A stretch of DNA of 6,332 bases from Acidobacteriota bacterium (GTDB lineage Bacteria; Acidobacteriota; UBA4820; DSQY01): contig JAEMPZ010000034.1 of the NCBI GenBank assembly GCA_022759065.1, positions 1 through 6,332 of the forward strand. The letters run 5' to 3'. The notes under the pieces were generated by a model. That model was not told the origin of the DNA. It ran no database searches and saw only the letters and a program-made list of their open reading frames with translations. A program made the position numbers and the translations under genes. Shown piece by piece: positions 1 to 5,511 of this stretch. The number at the start of each line of letters is the position of its first letter. The first letter of the stretch is position 1.

Positions 1-616
<616 letters not shown>

Positions 617-742
617 ATTGGATGAGTTGTCCTAAAAACGTTTGAATCCGGTCTGGAACCTTTCGGTCCCATACAAGGCTGTGACCGTTTGCGCTACCCA
701 GTTTTCAAAGAGCCGTCGCCTTTGCCCCCTTTGGGGCGGCAA
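617..742 (-). other. 16S rRNA leader (pre-rRNA 5' segment)
   Basis: This is the transcribed leader between the proximal rRNA promoter and the mature 16S 5' end, about 125 nt. Reading in the direction of transcription, it holds a short G/C hairpin (arms 733-737 and 724-728, loop 729-732), the boxA-like site near 703-714, and a hairpin with arms 665-670 and 655-660 closed by a GAAA tetraloop. The last pairs as GGGACC/GGUUCC, including one G-U pair. Leaders of this kind carry antitermination signals and help pre-rRNA folding and RNase III processing. The matching 3' processing strand would lie outside the window. Confidence 0.75.
703..714 (-). promoter_or_regulatory. boxA-like rRNA antitermination site
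   Basis: The minus strand reads GGCTCTTTGAAA here, about 30 nt downstream of the proximal promoter start and about 90 nt before the mature 16S. It closely matches the bacterial rRNA boxA pattern (E. coli TGCTCTTTAACA), which is bound in the RNA by NusB/NusE to form antitermination complexes. Position within the leader and the match both support the call. No clear boxB is visible, which is normal for rRNA operons. Confidence 0.75.
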
Positions 743-777
743 TTAGAAATTATAAAGCCTTTTTCTTCGCTTGTCAA
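742..777 (-). promoter_or_regulatory. rRNA promoter P2 (proximal), consensus sigma70
   Basis: On the minus strand there is a perfect -35 TTGACA (772-777), a 17-bp spacer (755-771) and a perfect -10 TATAAT (749-754). Initiation is expected near 742. Full consensus at both hexamers with ideal spacing, directly upstream of a 16S leader, is strong evidence for an rrn promoter. No convincing A/T-rich UP element is present: the bases upstream of -35 are G-rich. Confidence 0.92.
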
Positions 778-840
778 GCCCCCTCAGCTTCATCCGCTTC
801 GGGGCACCGGTTTGAGCAATTAGGCTCTCTCCCGGACGCG

Positions 841-876
841 AAACTGAAGTTTACACCGGGCCTGGCTGTTTGTCAA
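841..876 (-). promoter_or_regulatory. rRNA promoter P1 (distal), sigma70-like
   Basis: On the minus strand there is a perfect -35 TTGACA (871-876), a 17-bp spacer (854-870) and a -10 of TAAACT (848-853) that matches TATAAT at four of six positions. It lies 99 bp upstream of the equivalent P2 hexamers and has the same orientation. Tandem promoters are the usual arrangement of bacterial rrn operons. The weaker -10 makes this less certain than P2. Confidence 0.7.
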
Positions 877-885
877 GGGGGTTTT

Positions 886-1018
886 GACCCCCCAATCCCG
901 CGATGGAACTGGAACGGAGCCCCCAAATGTTGATGAATACGTCGTTTAGCTTCAATGCTCTTGAACCTGATAAGGGATTGGGGGCCATCGAGCCGAAGGC
1001 GAAGAGGGCGTCCAAGGG
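886..1018. repeat. dispersed non-coding repeat, copy A
   Basis: This segment resembles 2614-2753. A 19-base block, CCCCAATCCCGCGATGGAA, is identical in both (890-908 and 2616-2634). The right parts share AAGGGATTGGGGG followed by CCATCG (972-990 here) and GAAGAGGGCG then CCAAGGG (1001-1018 here). The first and second blocks lie 101 bp apart end to end, against 100 bp in copy B. Within the copy, CCCCCAATCCC (889-899) and GGGATTGGGGG (974-984) are perfect 11-bp inverted arms, so the 96-bp core looks like a short MITE-like or REP-like element. No transposase is present. It ends only a few bases from the -35 of rRNA promoter P1. The frames here look like repeat sequence, not a gene. Confidence 0.7.
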
Positions 1019-1025
1019 TGGGGGT

Positions 1026-1071
1026 CCCTCCGTCTGGCTTTGCCAGCGGAGGGGGAGGGAATGGCCCTCCC
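1026..1071. other. two adjacent strong stem-loops, possibly mutually exclusive
   Basis: The first stem pairs 1026-1032 and 1034-1038 with 1042-1046 and 1047-1053. That is twelve base pairs with one bulged T at 1033 and a three-base loop. The second pairs GGGAGGG (1053-1059) with CCCTCCC (1065-1071) across a five-base loop. They share position 1053, so they could compete. Neither is followed by a T-run on either strand, so they are not classical intrinsic terminators. They lie 100-150 bp past the stop of the minus-strand MFS gene and could be a transcript 3' end structure or part of the neighbouring repeat. Confidence 0.5.
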
Positions 1072-1094
1072 TCTTAATCAATAACTTCTTTTCT

Positions 1095-1120
1095 TTCGGC
1101 GCGGCACAACCGTCGCCGAA
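1095..1120 (-). terminator. candidate terminator-like hairpin after the MFS gene
   Basis: Read on the minus strand, TTCGGCG (1114-1120) pairs with CGCCGAA (1095-1101). After one bulged base, CGG (1110-1112) pairs with CCG (1102-1104), giving a ten-pair stem with a five-base loop. It begins 55 bp beyond the MFS stop codon. The sequence after it is purine-rich (AGAAAAGAAG) and has no U-tract. It is therefore a weak or factor-assisted terminator at best, or an RNA-stabilising hairpin. Confidence 0.35.
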
Positions 1121-1129
1121 GGCACACCC

Positions 1130-1146
1130 ACTTCCATCGCGGAATT
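1130..1146 (-). repeat. possible partial third copy of the dispersed repeat (end motif only)
   Basis: The minus strand reads AATTCCGCGATGGAAGT, which differs from the copy A end motif AATCCCGCGATGGAACT at two of 17 positions. It shares the 11-mer CCGCGATGGAA exactly with both full copies. Orientation is opposite to copy A, 240 bp away. Similarity does not clearly extend further, so this may be a decayed fragment. Confidence 0.3.
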
Positions 1147-1174
1147 TCGGTGACCGTCCGGTAGCCAGCGATCA

Positions 1175-2359
1175 CTACCCTCGCGCTTCCGCATGGCGGG
1201 TTTTCGCCATGGCAATTTGCAAGACAAAAGAGAGCACGGCAAGGACAGCGATCAAAAGCCCAAGAACGCGCCACGAGCCGGCGGCGCCCATGAGCGCGCC
1301 GGCTGCCAGCGGGCCGGTCCCTATGCCAAGCCCGATGAGCGTTTCATGTATCGCCCCTTGCTTGGCGTTATCCGCGTCTGGCGTGTGCAATCCGTAATAG
1401 ATTGCGAAGGTGTAGGGCACGGCGTAGGCAATTCCGCCGAGCGCGGGAATCAACGCGAAAAGTAACCGGGATGATGGAAGAATGAACGCGGCGGAAAAGG
1501 CGGCCAGCGCAAGCGCGCTCAATGATGATGTGACCGCGGGGCGGCCGATCCAAAAACGGGTGCGTGCCATAACCAGAAAAACCGCGAAGACGGCCAGGTT
1601 TCCCCAGGCCGCGTAAAGGCCGACGCTCTTGGCCTCGACGCCTTCGGTCAGCATGATTTTGGGATATAAGAACATCATGCCGAAGAAGGCCAGCGTGGCC
1701 AGGAGAAGCCCAACCCTCGCGGCCCCCCTGAGCCTGCGCGCGGTATGCGCGGCCGCCTCGCCGCCGGGATCGCCGATGATTTCATGCGCCCTTCCGTATG
1801 AACCTGGAAGCTTCTCCCCGTGGCGCTTGAAGTGCAACGCCACGGCAGCGGACAGGGCCAGGCAAAGCCCCGCGCCCCCCAGAAAAATAAACGAGGGATG
1901 GCCGATCACCAGAGCGGGGCCGGAGATCATTCCGAATATGTTTCCGGCGCTGTAGGACAAGGAAAATCGGGCGGTGGTGCCAGCCGGATCGGCGCCCTCG
2001 CGCGCCTCCATGCGAGAGAAGAGCCCCTCGGCGCAAGGAAAGAAGAATCCATAAAAAAAAGTCGCCAGGCCGGCGGTCAGAAAGAGCCAGGCCGGCGAGG
2101 ACCAGAAAAGTCCGGTGACGAGCGCCACCGCGAAGAGCGAAAGCCCTGCCGCCATTGGCCTTTTCGAGCCCCACCTGTCGGATTTGGGCGCCAGCGCAAG
2201 CGCGGAAATAACGTATATGAGGTAAGAGACAAAGTTCAACAGGCCTATGGAAAGGGGCGCCATCCCCCAAGCCGCTGCTTGGGTGTTCCAGGCCGCCTGA
2301 AGCATCCATAGAAGCGCTGAAAGCAGGAAAACAACCAGATGAAAAAGGCCGAACATCAT
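1175..2359 (-). CDS. major facilitator superfamily (MFS) transporter
   Basis: This is an inner-membrane secondary transporter of 394 aa, the usual length for a 12-helix MFS protein. It is rich in hydrophobic helices from residue 3 to about residue 386. The short loop after the second helix reads APKSDRWGSKRP (58-69), a recognisable variant of MFS motif A (GxxxDrxGrr). A longer polar stretch at about 178-213 is the cytoplasmic loop joining the two six-helix halves. The C-terminal half contains ETLIGLGIGTGPLAAG (339-354), typical of MFS helices 10-11. Start choice: the ATG at 2359 is preceded by GGAG (minus strand, 2365-2368) at five bases; a second ATG follows immediately. Substrate cannot be read from the sequence. 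A short ORF ends 30 bp upstream on the same strand. On the other side, 295 bp away, lies the rRNA promoter region. There is no linked regulator to hint at the substrate. Confidence 0.9.
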   Translation of the reverse strand: MMFGLFHLVVFLLSALLWMLQAAWNTQAAAWGMAPLSIGLLNFVSYLIYVISALALAPKSDRWGSKRPMAAGLSLFAVALVTGLFWSSPAWLFLTAGLATFFYGFFFPCAEGLFSRMEAREGADPAGTTARFSLSYSAGNIFGMISGPALVIGHPSFIFLGGAGLCLALSAAVALHFKRHGEKLPGSYGRAHEIIGDPGGEAAAHTARRLRGAARVGLLLATLAFFGMMFLYPKIMLTEGVEAKSVGLYAAWGNLAVFAVFLVMARTRFWIGRPAVTSSLSALALAAFSAAFILPSSRLLFALIPALGGIAYAVPYTFAIYYGLHTPDADNAKQGAIHETLIGLGIGTGPLAAGALMGAAGSWRVLGLLIAVLAVLSFVLQIAMAKTRHAEARG

Positions 2360-2364
2360 TTACG

Positions 2365-2368
2365 CTCC
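2365..2368 (-). promoter_or_regulatory. Shine-Dalgarno site of the MFS gene
   Basis: GGAG on the minus strand, five bases before the ATG at 2359. It decides the start of the transporter over alternatives farther in. No convincing promoter was seen directly upstream, so the transcript may begin before the short ORF. Confidence 0.65.
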
Positions 2369-2389
2369 GTAAGAGATTTCCCTGGACTT

Positions 2390-2575
2390 CTATCGTCTGT
2401 CGTCTGGCCTTTCACCCTGCACAGCCCTTCCCGCCTTGAGAGCCTGCACCAAGTGCTCGGCAACGCTTTGATAAAACCTCATACCCATTTCAGGATCAGC
2501 GGCGAGGAGGTTCTCCAACGCTCTTGAGATGCCTGACGCGCCCGGCAACCCAAAGGCGGCGAAGATCCTCGTCAT
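2390..2575 (-). pseudogene. short ORF or gene remnant upstream of the MFS gene
   Basis: This is a 61-aa reading frame on the MFS strand, ending 30 bp before the MFS start. Its C-terminal half is helical and protein-like: ALENLLAADPEMGMRFYQSV (19-38) followed by AEHLVQALKAGR. That pattern of a short acidic helix, DPE, then RFY..(V/L)A..L resembles the end of cyclic-nucleotide-binding (Crp/Fnr-like) domains, but the match is short and from memory. The ATG at 2575 has no ribosome-binding site. The frame stays open into repeat copy B, where another ATG occurs at 2713. An overlapping frame (reaching down to 2496) also looks partly protein-like, which would fit a frameshifted, truncated gene whose front was lost at the repeat. 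It could instead be a genuine small protein or chance. Confidence 0.35.
2393..2406. repeat. 7-bp tandem duplication TCGTCTG x2
   Basis: Two exact copies of TCGTCTG (2393-2399 and 2400-2406). They overlap the stop region of the short ORF and encode its RPDDRR tail. This is a very short array with little significance by itself. Confidence 0.5.
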
Positions 2576-2613
2576 AGCGCCATTCGAGCGCCGCCGTGAA
2601 TATCGTAACACAA

Positions 2614-2753
2614 GACCCCAATCCCGCGATGGAAAGATAACGGTGGCCCAAATGCCGATGAGCGCGCCGCTTAGCCAAAATGGCCGTTCACCCAAAAGGG
2701 ATTGGGGGGCCATCGCCCCCGGATTGAATCCGGGGGAAGAGGGCGCCCAAGGG
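2614..2753. repeat. dispersed non-coding repeat, copy B
   Basis: This is the second copy of the element at 886-1018, in the same orientation. It keeps the left block CCCCAATCCCGCGATGGAA (2616-2634), the right block AAGGGATTGGGGG (2696-2708) with CCATCG (2710-2715), and the outer GAAGAGGGCG plus CCAAGGG (2736-2753). Perfect 10-bp inverted arms CCCCAATCCC (2616-2625) and GGGATTGGGG (2698-2707) are separated by 72 bp, against 74 bp in copy A. The middle has diverged substantially. Unlike copy A it carries a 21-base palindrome (2716-2736) just outside the right arm. It lies between the upstream end of the MFS/short-ORF unit and the synthase gene. Confidence 0.7.
2716..2736. repeat. perfect 21-base palindrome (hairpin) in repeat copy B
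   Basis: CCCCCGGATT (2716-2725), a single central G, then AATCCGGGGG (2727-2736): ten perfect pairs. Copy A has only about ten unrelated bases at this place, so the palindrome is an insertion in B or a loss from A. No T-run follows on either strand, so it is not a standard terminator. It lies 100 bp upstream of the synthase start codon. Confidence 0.6.
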
Positions 2754-2820
2754 CGAAGGTAAGACCCGGAATGATTGCAACCGCGCGCTTGCGCTACCAG
2801 GCCCTATTTGAGAGAATATT

Positions 2821-2826
2821 GAAGGG
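2821..2826 (+). promoter_or_regulatory. Shine-Dalgarno-like site of the synthase gene
   Basis: GAAGGG lies nine bases before the ATG at 2836 and supports that start over the in-frame ATG at 2845. The 82 bases between repeat copy B and the start codon show no clear -35/-10 pair. Confidence 0.5.
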
Positions 2827-2835
2827 CTTGTCACG

Positions 2836-3921
2836 ATGGCTTCAATGGAAGAAGGAAATTGCGATCTAAAGAACGACTGGGAAACCTGCTACCGCCTGCT
2901 TCCGGGCGTCTCACGGACATTTGCCATAGCAATAGCGGGATTAAAGGAGCCTCTTCGCGGCGCCGTCTGCGTCGCCTATCTTCTCTGCCGCATTCTCGAC
3001 ACCTTTGAAGACGCACCGGGGCTTTCATCGCAAGAGCAGGGCGATCTGATATTTCCGTTCCTCGCCAATATGGCCGCTGGCGAACTCCCACCGGAATCGT
3101 GGAGCCAAAAAGCCGCAAGAGCCTTGGAGGATGCGGCCGCGCCCAACGACATCGAACTCGTCGCGCATTGCCGGGAAGTGCTGCGGTGCCTCTGGTCGGA
3201 GGATGAGCCAACAAGAATCGCCACCTGCCGTTGGGTCACGGAAATGGGCTGGGGCATGGTGGCTTACAGCGGAAGGATGGGAGAACAGGGGCTCAAGTCC
3301 ATACCTTCTCTTGCATCATTGGACCGCTACTGCTACTACATAGCTGGCACGGTCGGGTATCTTCTAACCGACCTCTTCTTCATCCATTCTCCTTTCATCA
3401 ACCGGAGCCTGTTCTACCTTTTGCAGCAGGACGCCCTCGACTTCGGCCTTGGGCTGCAAAAAGTCAACATCATTAAAGATATGGGCGAGGACTTCAGGCG
3501 CGGCTGGTGCTTCATTCCCGGCGAGCTGCTCACCGCGGGAGGCCTGGAGCCGAAGGACCTGGCCGACGAGTCAAAAGGCGAAGAGGTCTACCGCGCCGTC
3601 CGTCCAGTGCTTCTCTCGGCAACCCACAACCTCGAGCGCGGGTGGCGGTACTTGACCCGGATGCCTGTCGAGGAAAGAGAGGTGCGGCTGTTTTTGGGAT
3701 ACAGCCTCTTCTTTGCCGCCAAAACGTTGGCCCTGGTAGCCGACAAACCGGGCCGGCTCGTCATCCAGAACGAGAAACTCAAGATAAGCCGCCTCGAGGT
3801 CTCAAGCGTCGTAGCCTCGGTGAATCTGGCCGTCAACAACCCAGAGTCGCTTGAAAAGCTGTGGCGAAAAACAACGGCGCCGCTCGGCGGCTTCGGACCA
3901 TCTTCTGCGCCGGAGCGATGA
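2836..3921 (+). CDS. squalene/phytoene synthase family protein, likely squalene synthase
   Basis: This 361-aa enzyme belongs to the head-to-head trans-prenyl synthase family. Such enzymes condense two prenyl diphosphates through a cyclopropyl intermediate, here probably two farnesyl diphosphates to squalene. Visible motifs in order are SRTF (26-29), the first aspartate-rich motif DTFED (55-59) after YLLCRIL, RYCYYIAGTVG (164-174), and GLQKVNIIKDMGED (206-219) with the second Asp-rich pair D215/D219. The hydrophobic block RLFLGYSLFFAAKTLALVAD (284-303) corresponds to the family segment before the C-terminus. DTFED resembles the squalene synthase DTxED more than the DDxxD of phytoene synthases, while FRRGWCFIP (220-228) is closer to the phytoene-synthase form. 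Dehydrosqualene or phytoene synthesis is therefore not excluded. There is no obvious C-terminal membrane anchor. The start at 2836 has GAAGGG (2821-2826) nine bases upstream; ATG 2845 is an alternative. No shc, hpn or crt neighbour is present. Confidence 0.88.
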   Translation: MASMEEGNCDLKNDWETCYRLLPGVSRTFAIAIAGLKEPLRGAVCVAYLLCRILDTFEDAPGLSSQEQGDLIFPFLANMAAGELPPESWSQKAARALEDAAAPNDIELVAHCREVLRCLWSEDEPTRIATCRWVTEMGWGMVAYSGRMGEQGLKSIPSLASLDRYCYYIAGTVGYLLTDLFFIHSPFINRSLFYLLQQDALDFGLGLQKVNIIKDMGEDFRRGWCFIPGELLTAGGLEPKDLADESKGEEVYRAVRPVLLSATHNLERGWRYLTRMPVEEREVRLFLGYSLFFAAKTLALVADKPGRLVIQNEKLKISRLEVSSVVASVNLAVNNPESLEKLWRKTTAPLGGFGPSSAPER

Positions 3922-3930
3922 ATTGGGAAA

Positions 3931-3970
3931 GTGAGAGAGTGAGAAAGTTAGAGAGTGCGAGGGTGAAAGA
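3931..3970 (+). repeat. degenerate 8-bp tandem repeat, five units
   Basis: The sequence divides cleanly into five 8-mers: GTGAGAGA, GTGAGAAA, GTTAGAGA, GTGCGAGG, GTGAAAGA. It starts 9 bp after the synthase stop codon. Every unit begins with GT and the rest is almost all purine. A similar eight-base rhythm occurs at 6270-6301. The function is unknown. Confidence 0.7.
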
Positions 3971-3997
3971 TGTGCTTCCATGCGCGCCAATTGCATT
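3966..3997 (+). repeat. 32-bp inverted repeat, left arm
   Basis: This arm matches the reverse complement of 6301-6332 at 27 of 32 positions, counted by hand. Identical blocks are AAAGATG, CTTCCATGCGCG and ATTGCATT at the same offsets. Both arms read inward from their outer ends, like terminal inverted repeats, and bracket the 231-aa gene and the permease gene. The left arm overlaps the last unit of the 8-bp tandem tract by five bases. Confidence 0.65.
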
Positions 3998-4022
3998 TAG
4001 GGAAGGCACTCTTCTTTTCTCA

Positions 4023-4036
4023 TGACGCCTGACGCC
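4023..4036. repeat. 7-bp tandem duplication TGACGCC x2
   Basis: Two exact copies of TGACGCC (4023-4029, 4030-4036) followed by TG of a possible third. It is similar in scale to the TCGTCTG doublet at 2393-2406. Confidence 0.5.
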
Positions 4037-4068
4037 TGCCCCCTTTATCTCTTGCCTTCCTCCGTATC

Positions 4069-5511
4069 CTAAGTGCCTCCGTGTTGATTGTCCTCTCTCG
4101 CCAAAATGTTGTTGCCGAAGCCGTAGGCGGTGTAGATGACAAGCCCTATGCCAAGCCAGATGACGAACCGCAGCCATGCGGTGCCCGGTAGGCTGACCAT
4201 CAGGTATCCGCAGAGAATTATCCCAAGCGCCGGAAGCACCGGGAATAGGGGCACTTTGAATGGGCGCGACAAATCCTTCCTCGTATACCTGAGAACGATC
4301 ACGCCCGCGCAAACGATCATAAAAGCAAAGAGCGTCCCTATCGAGCAAAGCTCCGAAGAAACGTCAATCGGCGTGAAGGCCGCCGCCGTGGCCACCACCA
4401 CGCCCGTTAGGAGCGTGCTGAAGTAGGGCGTCCCGAAACGGGGGTGGACCTTTGACAGGAAAGGCGGCAGCAAGCCGTCGCGGGACATCGAGAATATGAT
4501 GCGGGGCTGGCCCATCATCAATACCAGGAGCACGCTAGTGATTCCGGCGAGCGCCCCCACGCTTATAAGCGCGGAAGCCCATGGCATCTTGAGAATATTG
4601 AGCACCAGGGCGATCGGGTCGGCCACGCCGAGCTGGGCGTATGGAACCACGCCCGTCATGATGGCCGCCACCGCCATGTAGAGAACCGTCGCTATGGCCA
4701 AGGAACCCATTATTCCCAAAGGCATGTCGCGCTGCGGGTTGACGGCCTCCTCCGCGGTCGTCGAGACCGCATCGAACCCGACGTAGGCCAGAAAGACAAT
4801 CGCCGCGGCTCGCATCACGCCGCCGAAGCCAAAGGGCATGAACGGGTGCCACTTTGCCGGATCCACGTGGCCGCAGGCGACCACGATGAAGAAGAGGATC
4901 ACTGCCAGCTTGACAAGGACTATCCCAAGGTTGACTCGCGAGCTTTCCTTGATGCCGCGCACCAAAAGCAACATCAAAAGAAGGACGATCGCCACCGCGG
5001 GCAGGTTCAAGAGCCCCGGGGCCTTGTCCCACGGCGAGGCCGTCAACTGCTGCGGAAGCGCAAAGCCGAAAGCGTTGTCCAGAAGGTTGACGAAGTAGGC
5101 TGACCAGCCCGTTGAGACGAGGATTGCGGCGACCATGTATTCGAGGATCAGGTCCCACCCTATGATCCAGGCGAAAATCTCGCCAAGCGTGGCGTAGCCG
5201 TACGTGTAAGCGCTGCCTGCGACCGGAATCATCGCAGCCAGCTCGGCGTAGCAGAGAGCCGAGCAGGCGCAGGCCGCGGCGGCGATGGCGAACGAGAGCA
5301 TGATCCCCGGCCCCGCGTTTTTGGCCGCCTGCACGCCTGGAAGGACGAAGATGCCCACGCCTATGATGCAACCGATGCCTATGGCTATGAGGTCCCAGAC
5401 CCTCAGCGTCTTTTTGAGGCGGCGCCCCTCCGTCTCGGTCTCGGCAAGAAGCTGCGCCAGGGACTTTGTACGCATCAGGGATGAAAGCGTGGTCTTGGCC
5501 TGGGCCGTCAT
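4069..5511 (-). CDS. APC-superfamily amino acid permease (CAT-type)
   Basis: This is a 480-aa inner-membrane amino acid transporter of LeuT fold, with about 12 hydrophobic helices from residue 39 to near 470. Helix 1 carries the unwound substrate-site motif GIGCIIGVGIF (45-55). Helix 3 has CYAELAAMIPVAGSAYTY (87-104). Helix 6 has FLAYVGFDAVSTTAEEAVNPQ (240-260), followed by RDMPLGI. SMSRDGLLP in the C-terminal half is typical of the cationic amino acid transporter (CAT) branch, and the whole resembles Bacillus YfnA-type proteins closely. Such proteins usually work as proton symporters; cargo cannot be fixed from sequence, and neutral amino acids such as alanine are possible. Start choice: ATG 5511 overlaps the upstream stop as ATGA and gives the normal family length. 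Upstream in-frame ATGs back to 5589 would add an Arg-rich tail lying inside the previous gene. No good Shine-Dalgarno site precedes 5511, consistent with translational coupling. Confidence 0.92.
   Translation of the reverse strand: MTAQAKTTLSSLMRTKSLAQLLAETETEGRRLKKTLRVWDLIAIGIGCIIGVGIFVLPGVQAAKNAGPGIMLSFAIAAAACACSALCYAELAAMIPVAGSAYTYGYATLGEIFAWIIGWDLILEYMVAAILVSTGWSAYFVNLLDNAFGFALPQQLTASPWDKAPGLLNLPAVAIVLLLMLLLVRGIKESSRVNLGIVLVKLAVILFFIVVACGHVDPAKWHPFMPFGFGGVMRAAAIVFLAYVGFDAVSTTAEEAVNPQRDMPLGIMGSLAIATVLYMAVAAIMTGVVPYAQLGVADPIALVLNILKMPWASALISVGALAGITSVLLVLMMGQPRIIFSMSRDGLLPPFLSKVHPRFGTPYFSTLLTGVVVATAAAFTPIDVSSELCSIGTLFAFMIVCAGVIVLRYTRKDLSRPFKVPLFPVLPALGIILCGYLMVSLPGTAWLRFVIWLGIGLVIYTAYGFGNNILAREDNQHGGT
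5508..5511 (-). other. ATGA stop/start overlap (translational coupling)
   Basis: On the minus strand the permease ATG (5511-5509) and the upstream TGA (5510-5508) share bases in an ATGA junction. With no separate ribosome-binding site visible for the permease, its translation most likely depends on ribosomes finishing the 231-aa gene. Confidence 0.8.

Larger units (their letters stand above)
3922..4068. other. convergent intergenic region between synthase and permease
   Basis: This 147-bp spacer separates the 3' ends of two convergent genes. It contains the 8-bp tandem tract, the left arm of the inverted repeat, and a TGACGCC doublet (4023-4036). GGAAGGCA (4001-4008) and TGCCTTCC (4053-4060) could pair across 44 bases, which is a weak structure. 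I see no hairpin plus T-run, so no intrinsic terminator can be assigned to either gene. Confidence 0.6.

Noticed and set aside
903..1397. A 164-aa plus-strand frame across repeat A and the MFS 3' end
   Set aside because: It crosses non-coding repeat, hairpins and the antisense of the MFS gene; no protein-like features.
3931..3970. CRISPR-like array
   Set aside because: Units are 8 bp with no spacers; it is a simple tandem repeat. No CRISPR array seen anywhere in the window.
4001..4060. Bidirectional terminator between the synthase and permease
   Set aside because: The 8-bp arms are separated by 44 bases and lack flanking T-runs; not a convincing terminator.
4535..5371. A 278-aa minus-strand frame inside the permease gene
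   Set aside because: Arg/Gly/His-rich out-of-frame shadow of the permease, whose own frame carries clear APC motifs.
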